The notes under the pieces: model-generated | Seen by the model: only the letters and a program-made list of their open reading frames with translations | The model's database searches: none | What the model was told of the DNA's origin: nothing | Part shown: positions 20,960 to 30,712 of the stretch, piece after piece | Numbering within the stretch: the first letter of the stretch is position 1 | Layout: every line of letters begins with the position of its first letter | Program-made: the position numbers and the translations under genes | Source of the DNA: Lampris incognitus | Taxonomy: Eukaryota > Chordata > Actinopteri > Lampriformes > Lampridae | DNA length: 64,000 nucleotides | Direction: 5' to 3' | NCBI RefSeq assembly: GCF_029633865.1 | Contig: NC_079215.1 | Location: 55,641,457 to 55,705,456, forward strand

Positions 20960-21232
20960 GATCATGCACATAGGACAGATGTTCTTCCCGTGTCTGCGGC
21001 GGGTTTTCTCCAGGTGCTCCGGTTTCCTCCACCATCAAAAACAAACACCCATGTTGGGGTTTATACTCCTGTCTGTGCCCCTGACCAATGCAATGGGAAA
21101 AGAAGTGGAGTTGGTCCCCAGGTGCAGCATGAAGGCAGCGGCCAACTGCTCCTAACTACACAGATCACAGCTAGGATGGGTTAATTTGCAGTAACTGAAT
21201 TTCCCCAAGGGGATTAATAAAGGAAACTTAAT
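20960..21232 (+). repeat. tRNA-derived SINE, family B, 5' truncated
   Basis: It matches the body of the family B SINE at 35198-35555: CCGTGTCTGCG...GGTGCTCCGGTTTCC, the ACTGCTCCTA block and the end TTCCCCAAGGGGATTAATAAA. The tRNA-like head is missing. Confidence 0.75.
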
Positions 21233-21239
21233 TATTGAT

Positions 21240-22825
21240 CAATACCAGTCAAACAGATTGCCATGCCAGTTTTTAAGCGGCATCTGTTGGTGAGAAGTGC
21301 GGGAGAAAGTCACGTACCTGAACCAAAAAGTAGTGCCATGCCAAAAGTCACTAGTCAATCTCGCTGTCACGCCAACCTTCATCCTGTTACCAGACAATAA
21401 ACAAAAGAGTAGAAAGGAACTTCAGATGGCAGGCTAACTTCCTCATGTGGTTGGGGTTGGGGTTCTCGGCCATGTCAAAGCAAAAGAAAAAAGGTAAAAA
21501 TAGAGGTGGGTTGAGAGAACAAAATGGGGGGTGGGGTGGGGTGGGGGGAGAGAGAGAGAGAGGCCGAGTAACACAGAAGTGGGAGAGGACAGGATTACAA
21601 AGTGGCAAGACAACGGAAGAGCTTGTCATACTAGCTGTGTGAACGTGAAAGCACAAAGCATGCCATGGTCCAACAGGACTTCCACAGCACTTGCCATCAC
21701 GGTACGCCACCCATGCCAATTTAGAGCAATACCCTCGGGTGTTGCTGATGATTGCAGCAGCGACTAATAACAAATTCCAAAGAAAACAATCCCTGCCTGG
21801 GCGTTGAAGGAGGCCCTGGTGAGTAAGTGGAACTGATGATTTCTTCTGACCGTTTAAGGGGAATGTAGCCTAGCCTGTTCATAGCTGTCGTGCCACTTTC
21901 TCAAGCACCGCTGGCGTTGCACGACATATGTAGGAGTATTCAAACAGGGAATTAACAGTGGGGTACAAGTAAAGGCAAGCAGTGACTTGCTGGCCACAAG
22001 CCTGGGTTAGAGAGGTGGACACTTCAGTTAGCCCCCCACACCACCACCACCACCACGTTTAAAGTAAGACTACCCATAGATTATTTACCCTGGTTGTCCT
22101 GAATGTGATTACTGCCCTTGTATTTCAAACCGAAACATATCTCCAGAAACTTTGAAATAGATGCTGAAGCAAAGCAAGTCAACAAGGGCATGTAGGGCTC
22201 TCCTGTATGACCTCTTGTACCTGACATCAGTGATTTTGCATCTGGTCTTTGTAAGGGTGGGTGCTAAGGCGCTCTGATCGTTACTCACGTCAGCCTTCAT
22301 AAATCTTTTTCCTCAGGCTGTTTCTTCCACCCCCCCCCTCTGTGGGCAAACAGCTGTTCAAAAACCACAACATAGCTTAGAACATTTTACAGCATGAGAT
22401 CTTGCTTTTTTTATACGATATAATATATGACATCATTATGCGAACCCCTCGAGCTGTGGTTTGTTAAACATTATAATAAAATCCAAAAGATGCAAAAGGA
22501 TTCCAGTAAGGGTCCGCACACGATCATATTGCCAGATACAGGCTAGGCTTACTAAGCTATAATTAAAATATAACTACAATATAATGACTTCTAAACTAGT
22601 AAACACATTTGAACATATAAACGTTTTGTAAAATTTTTGTAATTTGTACAATTTTATACACATATATAATTATATATTTGAAAAATGTATGAATATAAAT
22701 ATAATTTCATAAATATATATAATTTTATAAAATTGTATATATAATATAATTTTATATGTTTTTATAAGTGCTTAGTAAAGTGTATGGCAGAAAAGCAAAT
22801 TCACAGTATGAATGTCTTTGTGTTG
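21240..22825. other. Intergenic, no gene seen
   Basis: Contains a G/A-rich patch at 21525-21565, a CAC-repeat run near 22040-22058 and an AT-rich stretch at 22560-22780. No protein domain is recognisable in any frame. Confidence 0.4.
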
Positions 22826-22905
22826 CTGTAAAGCCCACCGAGGCAAATTTGTAATTTGTTTTACTGGGCTACACGAATAAAATGGACTTGACTCGACTTG
22901 ACTTT
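22826..22905 (-). repeat. Fish interspersed repeat tail (TCAAG-type)
   Basis: Reverse-orientation relative of 4935-4995: GGCAAATTTGTAATTTG...GGGCTACACGAATAAAATGG followed by GACTTGACTCGACTTGAC. Confidence 0.5.
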
Positions 22906-23157
22906 ATTAGCTTAGATCTCATTCACACACGTCGACTACCCCGTAAACCTTCCCTCGAGCTGTGTGTCGGGCTCACGTGCGAATACGAGCTCGAGTAGAT
23001 GTTCTATAAAAGCTGCGTCACAATAACAGCTACGGAAACGTCGCGTGAACGGAGGTTGCCAGATTGCCGTATTACTTTTACTGGAGTAAGTGCACCAACC
23101 ACAAAGAATGAATCTGCAACTTTTACACCGCAGATGAAGCGTAAGATTTATTTATTT
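22906..23157. other. No gene seen
   Basis: CpG-containing sequence with no recognised domain. Confidence 0.3.
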
Positions 23158-23471
23158 TTGACCCCCCCCACCCCACCCCCCGTCGCTGCTCCACCCCCTC
23201 TGCCCATCCGGGGAGGGCTGCGGGCTACCACATGTCTCCTCCGACACACGTGGAGTCGCCAGCCGCTTCTTTTCACCTGGCAGTGAGGAGTTTCCCCAGG
23301 GAGACGTACGTAGGACGTAGCGCGTGGGAGGATCACGCTATCCCCCCCCCCCCCCAGCAACAGGCGTCCCGACCGACCGGGGGAGGCGCTAGTGCAGCGA
23401 CCAGGACACACACCCACATCCAGCTTCCCACGCGCCCGCAGGCACGCAGGGCCAAGCCGAGGGCAACATGG
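23158..23471 (-). repeat. tRNA-derived SINE, family A, head deleted
   Basis: Reverse complement of the family A body, including AGCCGCTTCTTTTCACCTG, GCGTGGGAGGATCACGCTAT and GGCGCTAGTGCAGCGACCAGG. An internal deletion removes the ACACAATTGGCC block, and the tRNA-like head is reduced to a remnant at about 23440-23471. Confidence 0.8.
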
Positions 23472-23629
23472 GAGTTTTAAACCAGCAAGAAAGAGCGTAT
23501 TTAAAGATGTCCAAGAAATGAGAGCGCCCCCCCCCCTCAGTTCGTGCAGAGGATGACGTCGAGAGTCAGCTGTGTGGTAGAGTTATAATGGAAAGCCGAG
23601 AATGCCGAAATAATACCGAACGACTATCA

Positions 23630-23631
23630 AA

Positions 23632-23663
<32 letters not shown>

Positions 23664-23664
23664 G
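23630..23664 (+). repeat. (AAAT)n microsatellite
   Basis: About eight uninterrupted AAAT units. Confidence 0.9.
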
Positions 23665-24316
23665 TCCGTAGTGCACGATATAAAGACTTCCTGGGACGGC
23701 GAGAGTGTCGTGTGTGAGTAAACACACTATCTGGGACTCTTACAGAAAGTGTTGGTGTTAACAGCGAAAACCACCGCCGGTGGAGGAAAAATCATTCCGA
23801 CGGTGTTGCAGAATGTCTTCGAATAGCTGCGGTTGCTCTGACAGAAAAGTATACCAGCGACAAGTATCAACAACCCTATAATCATCCACCCAACCCAAAT
23901 CCGGCTAATTGCTGTGCCTCCTATAACAATGGTTAGGTGAACTGGTTCCGATAGTTGATGACGAATTGATGGATGGATGGATGGATGGGTGGATGGCTAA
24001 TCAAATGGAAAACTTCACCCGCTTCCATGATAGACGCCGAGAGCTGGGAAGATCCTCGCTCCCGTCGAACTGCTGCGGAGAACACGTAAAGGGCAAATTC
24101 ACCAATCTTCCCCCTTTCCGCTCTGTTTCGCTGGGGCAGGGAAAGCACACGTGGCCAACACCTGCGGTTGCTCCTCGGCCTGTCTGCGTCTCCGGGGCGA
24201 CGGTGAAACCGGGGTTTTTGTCTGGCGCCGAGTGATTATGGTGACGTCATTTTACTATAATCCTCCCATGACACGCCGTTCGACCAACGTCCTCATTTTC
24301 TAAACTGAGTTTGCAA
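23665..24316. other. No gene seen; one CRE-like site
   Basis: A GGAT-type short run is at 23970-23998. The palindrome TGACGTCA occurs at 24242-24249. No coding exon is recognised. Confidence 0.35.
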
Positions 24317-24471
24317 GGGGCGTCCGGGTAGCGTGGTGGGCTGCTCCGTTGCCTACCAACACGGGGATCGCCGGTTCGAATCCCCGCGTCCCTACAGACA
24401 CAATTGGCCGTGTCTGTGGGTAAGAGTGGGATAGTTGGCGATGTACAATTGGGGGAGGGAAAAAAAATTAA
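24317..24471 (+). repeat. tRNA-derived SINE, family A, internally deleted
   Basis: The tRNA-like head (GGGGCGTCCGGGTAGCG, B box GGTTCGAATCCCCG) joins directly to the 3' end (ACAATTGGGGGAGGGAAAAAA). The central body is absent. Flanking CTGAGTTTGCAA (24305-24316) and CTGAGTTTCCAA (just after 24471) form a 12-bp duplication with one mismatch, so it inserted in this short form. Confidence 0.8.
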
Positions 24472-24865
24472 GCTGAGTTTCCAATGGTGGAAATGACGTC
24501 ACACAACATTAGCGCAGAGGGGTTTTATGAATGGCGGTATGCCGCAATGCATTCTGGTACGTGTAGGCGCTGTGGGAAACACCCGGGACGACACCGAATT
24601 AATCATCTATATAGCAGCACACAGTGAGGACTTTGCTGCGTCAGTCCACTACATTACACATCAGCACTAATTGCACAAAGCCATGGGAGAAATATGGCTT
24701 CAATTAAACGTACACGTGCGAGCCCGTGGCTTCGTCAAGGTGTTGGAGACAACAGTTACGTAGGCACAACAATCAGTCACCCTAAAAAGGGATTTAGCAG
24801 AATATCTCCACATGATGGAGCCGAGAAAACGCACATGGTCATGTGGTCATGTGACTTGTAAACCA
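24472..24865. other. No gene seen
   Basis: Contains a second TGACGTCA palindrome at 24494-24501 and no recognisable exon. Confidence 0.35.
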
Positions 24866-25173
24866 ACCAAATGAAGGAAGCGCCGCAGGAGGTCAGGCTA
24901 ACTGCAGATAGACCCACGCAGACCGGCAGCTCCGATAACACCGAGGCCGGTCTGGCTGGGAGAGCTGGCGCTGGATCGGCTGAGGGAGCCTGGTCTACTC
25001 TGCTGCATGCATCCTGTGGGCCCAGGGACCACGGCCCCGACCGGAGCTGGGCGCGAGGAGGAAACACCGAGGGCGCGGGACGCGGAAGCGGGGCAGGCTA
25101 AGCTAACTGCTAGCCCATGCAGACCGGCGGTTCCGACAGTCATCCTGGCTGGCTTTCGTTCTCCTGGACAGTG

Positions 25174-25243
<70 letters not shown>

Positions 25244-25310
25244 TAGTTTGGATATACTATGTGTTCTTGTAGTTTTTGTATATGTGTTTTTGTCTTTGTG
25301 TTGCACGAAA
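24866..25310 (+). repeat. Interspersed repeat C with TA/TG microsatellite
   Basis: The segment with GCGAGGAGGAAACACCGAGG, GGGGCAGGCTAAGCTAACTG and CATGCAGACCGGCGG is shared with 34560-34830 and, in reverse, 45850-46225, so it is a dispersed repeat family. Its first half has a partial internal duplicate of the CAGACCGGC block. A (TA)n tract (about 25177-25218) and a (TG)n tract (25219-25242) sit inside the 3' part. I could not assign a class. Confidence 0.6.
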
Positions 25311-25690
25311 AAAATAATTCTCCTTCATTTTTTCTTAAAAGGTCAACTTTGCCACCTCGTTGAGTAGTGTTTCCCACTCGTACCAGTAAACGCACATAAA
25401 GCCCCACTAATAAACACGGTTATGGCCAAACCTGTTCATCGTACTGCCATCGTACCGTCAACAAAACTGTTTGGGTCAGGTTTGATTTTTCACTTCACCA
25501 TCTTATTGTGTTGTTAATGTTGCAAGTGTCAAAAATCCACATTGACTTAAACTAAGCAAATTGTGAAAAGATTAAAAAAAATGCTTAAAAAGAAATGTAT
25601 ACTTTCTGGAAGTGCTGGAAATGTGAACTACAGCCCGAAGGAAAGTAATGATACACACATCAGGTAAGTTCAAGGCTATCAGAACATCTA
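25311..25690. other. No gene seen
   Basis: AT-rich sequence without a recognised domain or repeat. Confidence 0.35.
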
Positions 25691-25697
25691 TTCCTAC

Positions 25698-25895
25698 TAC
25701 TATTACTACAACTACTACTAGTACTACTACTACTTTCGGCTGCTCCCGTTAGGGGTCGCCACTGCGGATCATCCATTTCCATCTCTTCCTGTCCTCCGCA
25801 TCTTCCTCTGTCACACCAGCCACCTGCATGTCCTCCCTCACCACATCCATAAACCTCCTCTTTGGCCTTCGTCTTTCCCTCTCCCCTATCAGAAC
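25698..25895 (-). mobile_element. LINE 3' end fragment (RTE-like)
   Basis: Reverse orientation copy of the LINE 3' end: (ACT)n, then TTTCGGCTGCTCCCGTTAGG, then the tail-coding sequence through CACATCCATAAACCTCCTCTTTGG. It is strongly 5' truncated. Confidence 0.8.
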
Positions 25896-25957
25896 TAGGC
25901 TCAGGCTGCCGTATCAGAGCTCAGGCTGTCAGAACATCATCAGTTAAAAAGGGGGGA

Positions 25958-26097
25958 TAGCACCTACACACTTACTGTAGGTCACAAAAGTTTAATAGGA
26001 CGACGTTTTGACCCCACATAGGTCTTTGACCCAATGAAGATCCGTGTGGGATCGACATGTCCTATTAAACCTTTGTGACTTACAGTAGGTGTGCTGG
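25958..26097. repeat. Fold-back repeat of about 140 bp
   Basis: Arms at about 25958-26002 and 26053-26097 are inverted copies (CTTACTGTAGGTCACAAAAG against CTTTGTGACTTACAGTAGG, and TTTAATAGGAC against GTCCTATTAAA). It could be a short MITE; no target duplication was confirmed. Confidence 0.6.
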
Positions 26098-27142
26098 CTT
26101 TACCCCCCCCCCCATTTTTTTCATCAGTTTGAACTAAGCTGACAAAAACATCATTCAATTCTGAATAATAATTAATAATTAACAGATACAACGGTGTGTA
26201 TCCTCCACGTCATAGAGAACCTGCAAACTATTATCCAAGGTCATAGTCTGCTTTGACACGGTGTTTTGTGAAGGACCTCGGGGCATACCTGTTTTTCACA
26301 GAAAACAATTACACTAGGAGTGCCACACTTGGCTGTCATTCACTGCTGTGCAGAATAAGGATGGGCACATACTTCAAGCACTCAGACGAGTCAGGGCAAC
26401 TCAGATCACTGACAAGGCTGCTGGAGGGGCTGCTACAAAGGTAGCTGATAGGGGACAAATAGAGTTACTTACTTAACTCATGCACTTTGCCTCTGGTGAG
26501 ACATAAAGGCTGATGCACCCTTTTGTGCCAGTACATGAAAGTGTTCTGGCAAAGGGATACAGACAAGGGGCTTCAGAGGGACTGTGGCTTGGCTTGCAGA
26601 GGGGCACACCTCACCAGCGCTAGAAACACACCTATGCACACATCAATATTAATGTAATGCACACTCTCCAACATTTGTAGGTGTGTAAGGATAAGAGGCC
26701 CTTTTCACAAACGCCCATAAAAAGTCGGTGCTCGCACTGTAGCTCAACCTAAACATCACCCACCCACTACAAAATAGTCCAATCATCTTTAAACTTGAAT
26801 TTCTTCTGGTGCAAGAGTCTCACTATCTGCCCTTGAGGTGCCCTGCCCTTTGGTTGTGTCCGTGAAGGATCATGAGATCTTAGCATGTCCCGTTTGTCAT
26901 TACATAGTTCAAAAGGTTGCTCACCAAAGCCCCAAATGGACTTTTGATATGCCCTTCAGCAAAACCCGCATCGAAGCAGACCCAAAAACTCTTAACTCCT
27001 ACACCCCCCCCCCCAGCAATTTCAGATAAAACAGATTTATGTACAGTTCCTTATCTGTTAAAGTGAGGATTTAGGTTGTAGGCATGCCACTGGAGAAGGC
27101 TTTTCAAGCAGCTTGCCTCCACAGCATTGAACAACTACAATA
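26098..27142. other. Intergenic, no gene seen
   Basis: No recognisable domain. Homopolymer C runs occur near 26104 and 27005. Confidence 0.4.
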
Positions 27143-27146
27143 CTAT

Positions 27147-27490
27147 TGTAACCGGTTATTTTCTTGCCCGGTGCGGGATTCGATACGGGGTGTACTGCAC
27201 CACCAGGCGACATCACTAACCGCTCGGCTAACGTGTCTTATTAGTAGTTTACAGTCGTCACCCTCCCCGCAAGCGCGCCCTCGCGCTTTGTTATTCCCGC
27301 GCTCCGAAGAGACTTCTGAGGATCTGCACACTTCCGGATCCCACCGCTGCCACCAATGTAACCGGTTATTTTCTTGCCCGGGGCGGGATTCGATACGAGG
27401 TGTACTGCACCACAAGGCGACGTCACTAACCGCTCGGCTAAAGGGTCAGACCGTTAGCTAGGGACTAACGTGTCTTATTAGTAGTTTACA
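27147..27490 (-). mobile_element. TRIM-type miniature LTR retrotransposon, copy T3 (best preserved)
   Basis: The element is 344 bp, flanked by an exact 4-bp duplication CTAT (27143-27146 and 27491-27494). Read on the minus strand: 5' LTR 27490-27357 (134 bp, TGTAAACTAC...CCGGTTACA); one spacer base; primer-binding site TGGTGGCAGCGGTGGGAT at 27355-27338; internal region ending near 27254; then 3' LTR 27253-27147 (107 bp, with an internal deletion between CTAA microhomologies). Each LTR has a tRNA-like segment with A-box (TTAGCCGAGCGGTTAGTGA) and B-box (ATCGAATCCCGC) motifs. There is no ORF for gag or pol, so movement would need enzymes in trans. Confidence 0.9.
27338..27355 (-). promoter_or_regulatory. 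Primer-binding site complementary to tRNA-Leu
   Basis: TGGTGGCAGCGGTGGGAT is the exact reverse complement of ATCCCACCGCTGCCACCA, the 3' end of vertebrate tRNA-Leu(AAG/UAG) plus CCA as I know it. It begins one base after the LTR end CA, the standard position for first-strand priming. The identical 18-mer is at 12596-12613 in copy T1. Confidence 0.85.
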
Positions 27491-28244
27491 CTATCTTTAA
27501 ACAATTTAAACTTCAGAGTGACATGGTCGAACTTGAACAGCAGAACTGAAAAAGTGAAAATATGACTTGAAAAACAAAAAGGAAAACACTTATTGCTACT
27601 CTAACAAACGTAACAAGGCCTAACGTGAAACTTAAAAAAAGAACTGAAAATAACAATTTAAACAGTGGCAAACATCGACCGGGACTTTAAAAAACTAGTA
27701 GGACGACCATGGCGGTCATTTTGACCGTTTTGATTTTAAACGGATAATGACTGTGGAGAAAAAAAAAAGATACAGACCTGCCACACCCTGAATGCTCATA
27801 AAACTGCATGTATATGCATTAAAATTAGTTTTAGATCAATTGCACAAAAAAGTTACGATAAGATCTACCTACAACGATCCTGAGCGGTGAAAATTAACGC
27901 GCGTAATTTATGCGTCATTGTGTGCGTCATGTCACGTGTGTTGTTCGTGTCATTTCCTTCGCAATTTTCAGATCTTTTTTGAACATTTCACATTTTGTTA
28001 CGTTTTTTTTTTATAAATATATTTCTAGTTTTTCCCCTTATCCCACCTGATTAACCCAATGGCATATGGCCGGAACTCTTGTCGAATAACTCCCCTGGCT
28101 CACGTTTCCACAGGAAGGAGATAGTCGTAACACCAGCTTCCTTCAAACTCGTGTCAGCTGCTCTCGCTAGTTTACACGCTGAAGCCTCGCATGGATTGCA
28201 TCACCTTCAGGTCGCGAAGGAGGCGTAGGGAGAATACTTTCAGT

Positions 28245-28465
28245 TGTTTGGCTGCAGGCGCCCGGATGGGCCAGAGGGGTCGCTGGAGAACGACGAGTCC
28301 CCCAACACTACACCGATCTACACCCACTATCCCTCGGGTAAGGGTGGCCTAATGAACGCCTTACCCCGTGGACGCTCTGGCCGTGACCGGTTACGGCGAG
28401 TCTGGGATACGAACCTCCCAGCCACGTGACGAGCGGTCGCTCGGCCACCGGAGCGGCTTGTTACA
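28245..28465 (-). repeat. tRNA-like repeat with TG...CA ends
   Basis: On the minus strand it begins TGTAACAAGCCGCTCC, then GGTGGCCGAGCGACCG (A-box-like) and GGGAGGTTCGTATCCC (B box), and ends ...CAGCCAAACA. The boundaries resemble those of the TRIM LTRs, but sequence identity is limited to the tRNA-like region. It may be a SINE rather than a solo LTR. Confidence 0.45.
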
Positions 28466-28578
28466 TTTCTTAGATTAGCGATATGTGTTTTCCGTTTTGT
28501 TTTTTGGGTAATATTTTCACTTTTTCAATTTTGCTATTCAAGTTCAACTATACGTAATTGTCTAAAATAGTATTATAG

Positions 28579-28910
28579 GGGTCCGCGGTGGTGGTGTAGC
28601 GGTCTAAGCATCGGCTTGGTGTCGATGCAGTTGCCCACTGGGAACCGGGGTTCGCGCCCCGGTCTCGTCAGATCCGACTATGGCCGGACTCGATGAAGCA
28701 GCGATAATTGGCAGCGCTGTGTCTTCGGGAGGGGGCGGAGTCGGCTTGTGTTCGTCATATGAATGCGTCTCTGGGTGTGTCGGAAAAAGCAGTGGTTCGG
28801 CCTGGAGTCGCCTTGTCACGAAAGTGGCCGGCCGGAGAGATGCAGTTGGCGAACGCATAGGGATCGATTGGGAGGAAAAAGGGAAAATTCAGAAATAAAT
28901 GTAAGAAAAA
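28579..28910 (+). repeat. tRNA-derived SINE, family D, with 13-bp target duplication
   Basis: The tRNA-like head has GTGGTGTAGCGGTCTAAG (A-box region) and ACCGGGGTTCGCGCCCCGG (B box inside a strong stem). The body follows and the end is A-rich. The flanks AATAGTATTATAG (28566-28578) and AATAGTGTTATAG (28911-28923) differ at one base. A piece of the 3' body is also found inside the LINE at 31477-31515. Confidence 0.85.
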
Positions 28911-29105
28911 AATAGTGTTATAGTTGTTATAATGTTAATTTTGGTGTCAGCCGTTTCCTAACAGACATACCAACATATGCAATGCATTAATATCTCAATT
29001 GGGTATTGATTTTGACAGAATATAGAGTTTAAAAAACCTGGCGGTCATTTTGACCGCCCATGGTCGTTTTAGGTAGGAGTGAAATCCGGGCTGTTCTAGT
29101 GTTAA

Positions 29106-30540
29106 GACCTCCAGGCAGGCAACACTCTTCTGACCCATGACATGATGCTATACAGACAGTATGGACCCCGGCCCTGCAACAGGCAGTACAAAGTCCTCCA
29201 GTGTAGCAGACGTGGTAAGATGAAGAACCCGTTCATCCCCGTCAATCATACCACTCAGTCCAAACAGCAGACCAAGAGGGCCCACGTGAGCAGGGACTCA
29301 GGTGCATAGTATATAAGCATTTTTGGTACGGTAAATGAGTACAGTATATATGGGTCTAATGTAAAGGGGGCTGATGACAAAATGATGTCATTTGTTAAAA
29401 GTTGCAATGTGCTGAGACATGTATTCAGTTATGTATATCAAAGCATTTGTGTAGTGTTTGAAATGGAAACAAAGCAAACTTCAGAGGAATCTGAAAATAA
29501 CCTTCTATCATATCATATGTTAGGCTTTAAGCAAAAACCAAGCCATATTTTCTTATCAAAGACTTTATATATATACAAAATTGCAACTGAAACATATATG
29601 TTTAATTTGCAAATTCAAAACAAAAAACCAAACGGATGTTCAAGTTTTTGAAGATAAATTCTGAGTATCGCAAAAGTTGTTATACTTTCTTGAGGTGGAA
29701 AGGTTAGAATGGCAAGACATGCGATAAAGAGTGAAGGAAAGGTGATTAACAGATAAACGACGACAAGGCACACGATCAAAGGCTTTTCTTTAGACGTTAT
29801 AATCCCTCTGCCCCTTTCATCTCCTCATCTTCATCTTTGAACGGCGTGGAACGCGACCAAGCTAAACCTGGCATACATTTACAATGACAAGTCCTCCAAC
29901 GGCACGTAACGTTAAGCACTGAAGAGTCTCTATTTTACTCCCTGCTAGCTGCTGCTGACCAGTGATGAAGTCTCATCCCACTCCCTGTGCAGGGAGACTG
30001 GTTATTCATACGACACTTAATGGCAAGACTCACTGATAAACATTTTCCCCCATCAACTTTTCAGAGTTTTTTCTGAAAATTTGCACAGTATTAGGATGGA
30101 GATGGAGGAACCGAATCACTACCACTGTTCTGCGGCGCTCCCTGTGTTCCTGCCTCGCTGTGGGGATTAATATCCCGTCATTAATAATCTGACCTGGGAT
30201 TTTATGACAATAAAATGACATAATAAAACCTAAAATACAATTCCGGGTGGCCAGTCGTTAACAAAGACTCCGTATCTAATAGCGCTGAATCAAAAGCTAC
30301 TCCTGGTCAGCTACAGTGTGTGAAGGAGGGGAAGGCGCTCCTATGATTTATTCTGATGGTGTCTGGGGGCATTTGGGTTAATGTGACAGCCCATCTGTCA
30401 ATCTGACATCATCCCTTCTAGCCATGTGATCATTACAAAGCTTTACAGAGCATTAAGCGGCTTTTTGTAGTACATCTTGCCTTTGAAGTCGAGTTTGTTT
30501 GAAGAGTAAGTAGTACTATTTATTTAGCCTGTCTCACAGT
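29106..30540. other. Intergenic, no gene seen
   Basis: AT-rich with short open frames only, for example 29382-29651, which shows no domain that I recognise. Confidence 0.4.
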
Positions 30541-30544
30541 TGAC

Positions 30545-30645
30545 ATAGAGGTGGTGTCTATGTATAAAGGATATAAAGGGGTGTAGATGTACAGGACAGT
30601 GATGGATGTGTCCATGTATAAAGGATATAAAGGGGTTTACATGGA
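30545..30645 (+). repeat. Minisatellite unit (about 54 bp), left remnant
   Basis: Units of the form CATGTATAAAGGATATAAAG...GATGTACAGGACAGTGATGG occur about twice here. The same unit resumes at 32205-32290 and again at 33905-33955, so the LINE and the Tc1 element both lie inside one tandem array. Confidence 0.8.
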
Positions 30646-30712
30646 CATGCCTTCCCCCTCTCCTTCTCCTTCACTGTTGGGTGAAGGAGAAGGAGAGGGG
30701 AAGGCATGTCCA
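30643..30712. repeat. Perfect long hairpin
   Basis: Two arms of about 30 bp (GGACATGCCTTCCCC... and ...GGGGAAGGCATGTCC) are separated by about 8 bp (CTGTTGGG). It marks the junction between the minisatellite and the LINE. Confidence 0.85.

Larger units (their letters stand above)
27658..29105. mobile_element. piggyBac-like non-autonomous element, interrupted by SINE-like insertions
   Basis: TTAA occurs at 27658-27661 and 29102-29105. Next to each is a similar inverted block: GACCATGGCGGTCATTTTGACCG on the left and GGCGGTCATTTTGACCGCCC with CATGGTCGTTTTAGGTAGG on the right. TTAA targets with such ends point to piggyBac. The interior holds a tRNA-like LTR-like repeat (28245-28465) and a family D SINE (28579-28910). 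A transposase remnant of the same superfamily lies at 42034-42486. Confidence 0.55.

Noticed and set aside
20580-21044. A 154-codon host gene on the minus strand
   Set aside because: Its N-terminal part is antisense SINE sequence and the rest resembles a LINE ORF1.
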